Origin: Gigaspora margarita
Lineage: Eukaryota > Glomeromycota > Glomeromycetes > Diversisporales > Gigasporaceae
DNA: 64,000 bases
Direction of reading: 5' to 3'
NCBI GenBank assembly: GCA_009809945.1
Contig: WTPW01000156.1
Span: forward strand, 481,912 to 545,911
The notes under the pieces were generated by a model that saw only the letters and a program-made list of their open reading frames with translations, was not told the DNA's origin and did not search any database. A program made the translations under genes and the position numbers. Below are positions 58,317 to 64,000 of the stretch, piece after piece; positions within the stretch are counted from its first letter, which is position 1; each line of letters starts with the position of its first letter.

Positions 58317-60631
58317 ACTAGAGGTTAGTAAAATTATGGAAACCAACTTATTATAATATATAGCTAACAAAAATGATGTACAGTATAACAATTGTATAAA
58401 TATATATTAAAAATATTCACAATGCTATATCAAAGAACCCTTGGCTATATTAATTGATTGCTGATTCAAAACATATTATTGCTATGTTCTATTCCTAATG
58501 TCTGATAAGTTTATAAAGGAATTGGGTATATTTTGGTATTTGCAGAAACTAAATACTACTTTTAATAATTGAAGCTATTAAATAGTAAAATTCAAACTTT
58601 ATTAAACTTCAGTACGTATTTATTTTAGCAAACTATTTTATCCTATGCATTTATATTTGCTACAAATCGCTTTAGAAAGGAATATCTATTTAGTAACTAA
58701 TTTGGCATTAATAATGAATTTTTTAAAACTTTAATGCATCATTTTTTAGGTTATAAAAATATTTAGTCATAAAAAACAGGCTGTAAAAGCAATGGATTAA
58801 TAATGTAGTAAATTAAAAATATGCGCATATTAGATAATATTAGCAGTTTCTTGGTTTTTTATAACCAGTGGGTCAATCTTTGTAAACCTTAAAAATTTAT
58901 ATGTAAAATATCTTTATTTGAAATAAAAGCCAGGTTGTTAAATGAACATAATGAGTTTGATGACTTCAATGCTAAATTCAATTAATTGTTACTCGAATTA
59001 TTTTTTATAACTTGAGCCTTGATATATTTTCTATATAAGTTAGATTTAATTTACAAGTCTCTTGTTATTCGAAGAAATATTTATGGGTTATGAGTTTTTT
59101 AAGTTTTTAAATTAAATTTCATCTATATAATTGGAAGCAAAGTCACTATTAAATTACAAGTTTTTTTATATAAATATATGCAACTCTTTCTTTATTTAAA
59201 AAAAAATTCACTATATAAAATCATAAAATTATATGCTTTCCTTTTTTATGACCAATTTATTTATTACACTTTGCTTTTTGCAGCTACTTATTAGATCTCT
59301 CATGACCAAACTATATTCTAACACTATTTCAATTGTATATCCCTACTTAATTCATCAAAAATTCTCACTATTGATACATTTGAAATTTAATAAACATCCT
59401 TTAGCTATGTCTGTAAAATTGTTGCTGTCTTTAGTGATTTAAATGTTAATGTTTTTTCTTACCCTATACTTTGCCAGATTATACAATATACAACGTCCAT
59501 CTCATTAGCCGCTTTAGCAAATTTCAAATACTAAACCACCTTTTTTGATACAAATTGTTATTCTAAACTATTCTAAAAACTAATTTTTTAGTTATGGCTA
59601 TGTCTTCATCATAGCAAAATTGCATTGTTGAATATTCATTTTTAACAGACTTCAAATACCAAATAGGATCCAAAACAATATTGTTCATTTAAATGCTATG
59701 TGTCTTGCAATTTTCAAACTTGATTACCTAAATATAATTAAATAAAATTAAGTTTATTATCATTAAATAAAACAAACTATGTATATTTGTTTTCAAATAT
59801 TGTAACAAAACCCATATATATAATAAACACAATTAAATTATTACAGATTCTCTTGAAACATGGTCATTAAGAAATTTACCTTTTCTAAATCTTTTTATTG
59901 CTGTCATGCTTAGCCTGGCTATCAAATCACCATGACAAATACTACAAAGAACACTATCAAATCACCACAAGAATGCCATTGAATTACCACAAGAATGTTG
60001 TCGAAACATTACAAGAGTTTTTACAAGAGTGCCAATGAACTCCTATATCGAATCACTATTAAGTTACTACAAGAACCAGGGAACACCAGAGAAACTCTGG
60101 GACAACTACAAAGATTAGAAATATTTTAATACAAAATAAAAAAAGCAAAAAAGAGTAAAAAAAAATACTTATACTTATGATTGTCAATCTTCTGTAGGTT
60201 ACTAGGAGTGTATAACAGAGCTGAGGAGTGGAGATCTAGACCTGGGTGTATGAAATGAAATAATAATCTTAAAGAATATTATTAATAATAAAAAAAAACT
60301 TATGCTTTGATTCATGTATATGATCTCTTACCTTCGTTTCTTTTATCTTGCAATATTGAGCATGAATATATGATTCAGTTTTTTTAACAATAAAAGGACA
60401 GCTATAAAATTTCTTTATGATCAATTACTTACCTTTGTCTATTTCGAGTTTTGAAAAAAAAGAAATCCCAGTAGACAGGTTATTTTTAAAAAATTAACAA
60501 TCAAGACTTTGATCGATTGAACATGATACATATGAATTTATATGATTTTTATATAAAGTAACAATTTTTGTATTACTATTAAACTTGTATAACATTGGAG
60601 TGGTCTCCTCGTAGTTTTACTAACCCCTAGG
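58317..60631. mobile_element. TIR element, CCTAGGGGTTAG family, second copy
   Basis: Left ACTAGAGGTTAGTAAAAT pairs with right GTTTTACTAACCCCTAGG; flanks TTCTA and TTTTA differ at one of five bases. The right 320 bp match the left end of 18077-20767 in inverse orientation (ACTTACCTTTGTCTATTTCG, AACTTGTATAACATTGGAG). It includes a few 22-bp units of the 27534-27715 type at 59940-60005. The frame 59233-59442 has no motif. Confidence 0.78.
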
Positions 60632-61842
60632 TTTTAATTCTTTGAATTAGTGTGATGAGGCACATTTGGGCATCTATAAAGCAGCCAGTAGGGTGAGACT
60701 TAGATTATTAGAAGGAGTGTAAGAAGAAATTTTGATTTTGTAATCAGATTAAGTTTTATTATAATTATTTCTAATAAAAGTATTCATGAGTCTATCAAAG
60801 AGGACAAAAAAAAAATTATTGTATTCTTGTTATTCATTAGTTTCTCATGCTTAACTTTGTCTATTGTCAGATCTGTTAGTTTTGATATTTTCACAGAAGC
60901 TTATTTATTGTTTCTACTGATTTCAGATTTCCTTTGGTTATTAAGTATAGAGCTTTGTTTATATTTTTTAGGGCGGTATATAATTTTGTTGCCTTTAGGG
61001 ATAAAGTATAATATTTTTTCTGGCTTGTAAATATGAATAGACTTTTCTATTTATAATAGTTTTTATTTCAATTGCCCAGAAGTTCCAAGCTCTGTTTAGT
61101 TTTCTCTTATTTGTTATCTGATCATTTAGGGAATTCCTTGAAAAACTTTTCTTTAATTCTTTTGTGAATTTGTTTTAATTCTCTAATAACATTTTGTTAT
61201 ATTGGTATATTTTCCTTTTTCTCTTTTATTTCTTTTTGTTTTGTTATTTCTATTTTTAAAATCTCTGTATGCCAAGTTGTTGTTATTATATAGTGATTAC
61301 TGTTTATAATATAGGTTGCATCTATCAATAAGGGTTTTTCTACTTCCAGAAGCAAATCTTGTGATACCCAGATGTTGTCAATTTGGCTGAAAGATGAAGG
61401 TCCAGTCCAAGTATGCATAGTAATTCTATAAAAGTCTAATAAGCTTATTGCTTAATTATATTTAGGTCCTTAAAGATTTTAGGTGCTTTATTTCTATATT
61501 GGTTGGTGTTGAAATTGCCTATTAGGATAATTTTCTAGTTTTTGTTTTTTGCTTCTTGGGTCCATCTGGTTGTTTCTGTTTGTGCTTTCTCTTAGAGTTT
61601 GGTGATTTGAGAGGAGGTATATTGATATGGTTCTAACTTTGTTGTTAGCCATAGAGTTCCTACAGACCCAGATCAAATTAAACTTTAGGTCAGATTTGAG
61701 TTTAATCTGATTTCAAATTAAACTTGTTCTCAAACTAGCATTAAAAAAATATTCGAGTTTGAATTAACTCAAACTTTTTAGTTAAATTTGAGATTGGTTT
61801 GGGTTTGAGTTTGAAGTTTGCAAAATAGTTTGAGTTTGAATA

Positions 61843-62320
61843 TGGTATATTGCCAAAAATAAGCTATTTCTGAAAAAGTTGCTACATAGTAAACTCCAAA
61901 TTATACTAAGCAAGTTAATTAAAGTCACTTAAGTAAACTTATTCAAAAGATTACAATATATATATCTTGAAATTTAAAATAAAATTGAAGAACTTTTTAT
62001 TAATTGGTTTTAATATTTACTTTTTTTTAACTAAGAGATTAAAATTTTATTAACAAAATATATTTGTTAAAAGTTAAAATTAAAAGTCAAATAATAAAAA
62101 GTATTTCTATCTTGGTAAAACTTTCAGAATAGGTGTAGTTTAGTCTTTCAAATAAGTTTACTTAAGCGTAAACAATAGATTTATATAGTAGAATTTAGAC
62201 TTTATTATATAACTACTATTAGCAATTTACCAAAAATCGATTTTATTTAAAAATAAGTAACCCAGATTTTTTGTGTCCAAAATCATCCAAAAAAGGTAGC
62301 TTATTTTCAAAAATATACAG
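61843..62320. mobile_element. TA-duplicating MITE nested in the hAT-type element
   Basis: Long form. Left TGGTATATTGCCAAAAATAA, right TTATTTTCAAAAATATACAG, with TA on both sides. It is followed after about 10 bp by another copy. Confidence 0.72.
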
Positions 62321-62331
62321 TAATATATATA

Positions 62332-62887
62332 CTGTATATTGCTAAAATAAGCTACTTCTGAAAATAAACTATACTCTTCTATTGGTCAAAAAACTCAAAA
62401 ACATCTTTGACTCAAAAATAAGCTACCTTACTATCGACAAAAGTTGATATAGTAAAGTCCAAAACTTTACTAAGCAAATCGATTAAAGTTGCTTAAGTAA
62501 ACTTATTTAGGAGATCAAAGTATGCATTCTCTAAAATTTACAACAAAATTGGAGAATTTTTATTAATAGGTTTTTAATTTTTATGTTCAATGAAGAGATT
62601 AAAATTTTACTAACAAAATATATTTGATGAATATTAAAATTAAAGTCAAATAATAAAAAGTACTTCTATTTTGATAAAAACTTTTAGCATATGTGTAGTT
62701 ATTTTCCCAAACTCATTTACTTAAGCACTAATAATTGATTTATATAGTAAAATTTAGACTTTACTATGAAACAACTATTAGTAACTGTAGTGACTGACCA
62801 AAAAAATATTATAACTGAAGATAAGCTATCCAGTTTTTTTGTGTCAAAATTGTTCAAAAAAGGTATCTTATTTTTGGAAACATATGG
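62332..62887. mobile_element. TA-duplicating MITE, adjacent copy
   Basis: Long form. Left CTGTATATTGCTAAAATAAG, right TTATTTTTGGAAACATATGG, TA at 62330-62331 and 62888-62889. The frame 62766-62957 lies partly within it and is incidental. Confidence 0.78.
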
Positions 62888-63478
62888 TATATTTTTATAT
62901 TTTGAACAAGTTTACTTAAATACAATATTAGAATTAAGAAACTTGTTTAAAATTTAAAAAATATATTTATATCATTCAAACTCAAACTAGTTTGCAAACT
63001 TCAAATCAAACTCAAATCAAACTTTGTATAAAATTTGGGTTTGGTTTGAATTTGATTATTTTTTTATTTGAGTTTGGTTTGATTTCAAACTTTATAAAAG
63101 TTATAGTTTGAGTTTGGTTTGATTTGGAGTTTGATCAAACTCAAATCAAACCTGGATCAAACTTTGGAACTCTAGTTAGTCAGAAGAAATAAGTCAATCA
63201 TAATAAGTGTTTCAGGAATTGTTTTAATATTGTGTATATATGGTTGTAACTTGTTGCAAATAATGAGTGCAGTGCCCAAGCTAGAATTCTGTTAGTTATC
63301 TTTATATGCCTCGAAGTTAGAGGTGTATATTTTATATAGTGGGTTGGTAAGGCCTCTAGTCCAATTGGATGTAAGTTTAGTCTCTAATAAAGTAACAATA
63401 TGTATGTTTGCATCTGCACAAAATTTGAACCACTCTTGTGCTTTTTCTAGTCTTGAAAGCTTTTCAATGTTATAGGTA

Positions 63479-63795
63479 CTATATGTGTCTGAAAATAAGC
63501 TACCTTTTTTGGCCAAATAAATATACAAAAAAGCATAGAGTGGCTTATTTTCAAAATATTAAATTTTTTGAAAAAATTAAAAAACTTACTAATAAAAAGA
63601 TGTTCAAATAATACTAATTTTTATTGTAAGTGTATTTGGATGTCCTAAACAAGTTTACTTAATAGCACTTTTGAGGTTTACTTAGTAAAATTTGGACTTT
63701 AATATGTAGCAACTGCTAACAGATTTTTTAAAATTTTTGAAAAAAATCAGGAGGTAGCTTATTTTAGATAGTAGCTTATTTTCAGACATATATGG
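63479..63795. mobile_element. TA-duplicating MITE in the LINE endonuclease region
   Basis: Variant ends CTATATGTGTCTGAAAATAA and TTATTTTCAGACATATATGG, TA at 63477-63478 and 63796-63797. The interior is of the short form, as at 32531-32837. It separates the LINE lead from EKLSRLEKAQ. Confidence 0.85.
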
Positions 63796-64000
63796 TAGCA
63801 ATATTAATTTCTTCATCAAATGTAAAGGTATATGCACTCTTTTCTTTGAGTTCTTTTTTTATTGAATTTTCTGCTGTGCTGTCTCAAATGTTAGTAATAA
63901 AGTGGATATATTGTTAGCATTATTCAATGTGTTAGTATGATTTTTATTTTCACTTCTGTTTTTGCTTCCTATCAAGGATAGGCCTGGAATTCTATATGGT

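Larger units (their letters stand above)
61652..63174. mobile_element. hAT-type element with two nested MITEs
   Basis: The ends TAGAGTTCC and GGAACTCTA are inverse; subterminal GATCAAATTAAACTTTAGGT pairs imperfectly with TCAAACCTGGATCAAACTT-type sequence, and both ends are filled with GTTTGA(A/G)TTTGA words. The flanks GTTAGCCA (61644-61651) and GTTAGTCA (63175-63182) are an 8-bp duplication with one change. No transposase seen. Confidence 0.88.
60640..64000 (-). pseudogene. LINE endonuclease region, interrupted
   Basis: The minus strand from the right edge reads a Lys/Gln-rich lead (63990-63800); then, beyond a MITE, EKLSRLEKAQEWFKFCADAN and IHIVTLLETKL (63478-63380), typical of the start of the exo/endonuclease/phosphatase fold with the catalytic Glu in LLETK; then GTALIICNKLQPYIHNIKTI (about 63270). 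After the hAT-type insertion 61652-63174 it continues with NNKVRTISIYLLSNHQTLRE, HTWTGPSSFSQIDNIWVS (the SxIDxxW motif, 61418-61365), and NSNHYIITTTWH (SDHxxI-like, Asp changed to Asn). The linker then decays toward 60650. Excising the hAT element and one duplication rejoins the frame exactly. Confidence 0.82.

Overview
This window is extremely AT-rich eukaryotic DNA, almost certainly from a fungus of the Glomeromycotina (arbuscular mycorrhizal fungi, Rhizophagus-like). Four things point there: remnants of a protein kinase family with the tail motif HPQAIYTSRF, a tnp2-type transposase with the FCSICN and DSHIGLMLN motifs, non-LTR retrotransposon proteins of the type common in these genomes, and a small cysteine-rich metallothionein with a 78-nt intron. 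The genus is an inference. There are no operons, no prokaryotic features, no rRNA and no intact tRNA gene. A 200-N assembly gap lies at 28226-28425.

Only one protein-coding gene looks intact: a two-exon metallothionein at 41025-41297 (+). Two further gene-like regions at 7586-8585 and 10168-11028 (+) keep short introns but carry stops or frameshifts. The left edge (47-545, -) holds two tandem fragments of a protein kinase C-lobe that lack the catalytic loop.

Everything else is a graveyard of nested mobile elements. A tnp2/CACTA-type transposase remnant lies at 1240-2523 (-) and a hAT transposase remnant at 45786-47080 (-). Pieces of LINE-type retrotransposon occur in colinear order on the minus strand: endonuclease (64000 to 60650), reverse transcriptase (57400 to 55140) and RNase H/C-terminus (49080 to 47750). 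They are compatible with one element blown apart by later insertions. tRNA-derived SINEs occur at 12243-12950, 13190-13703, 24154-24435 and 34312-35321, with more heads near 16805, 33722 and 38806. Non-autonomous DNA transposons (MITEs) fall into at least five groups: TA-duplicating elements with CCGTATATT-type ends; 5-bp-duplicating elements with CAGTCAGGGA or CCTAGGGGTTAG ends; 8-bp (hAT-type) elements with TAG(A/G)G or related ends; long foldbacks; and arrays built from palindromic units.

Much of the history can be read directly, because several insertions keep target-site duplications (TSDs) and some have a pre-insertion sequence elsewhere in the window: the opposite arm of a palindrome, or the other unit of a tandem duplication. 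Layout: 0-6 kb kinase and tnp2 remnants and foldback MITEs; 6-11 kb nested TIR elements and two decayed genes; 11-15 kb palindromic satellite interrupted by two SINEs; 15-20.8 kb tandem duplication split by a 2.7-kb TIR element; 20.8-29 kb foldbacks and minisatellites; 29-36.5 kb nested TIR elements, a SINE and more palindromic satellite; 36.5-41 kb MITEs; 41 kb metallothionein; 41.6-45.3 kb MITEs; 45.8-64 kb hAT and LINE remnants riddled with insertions.
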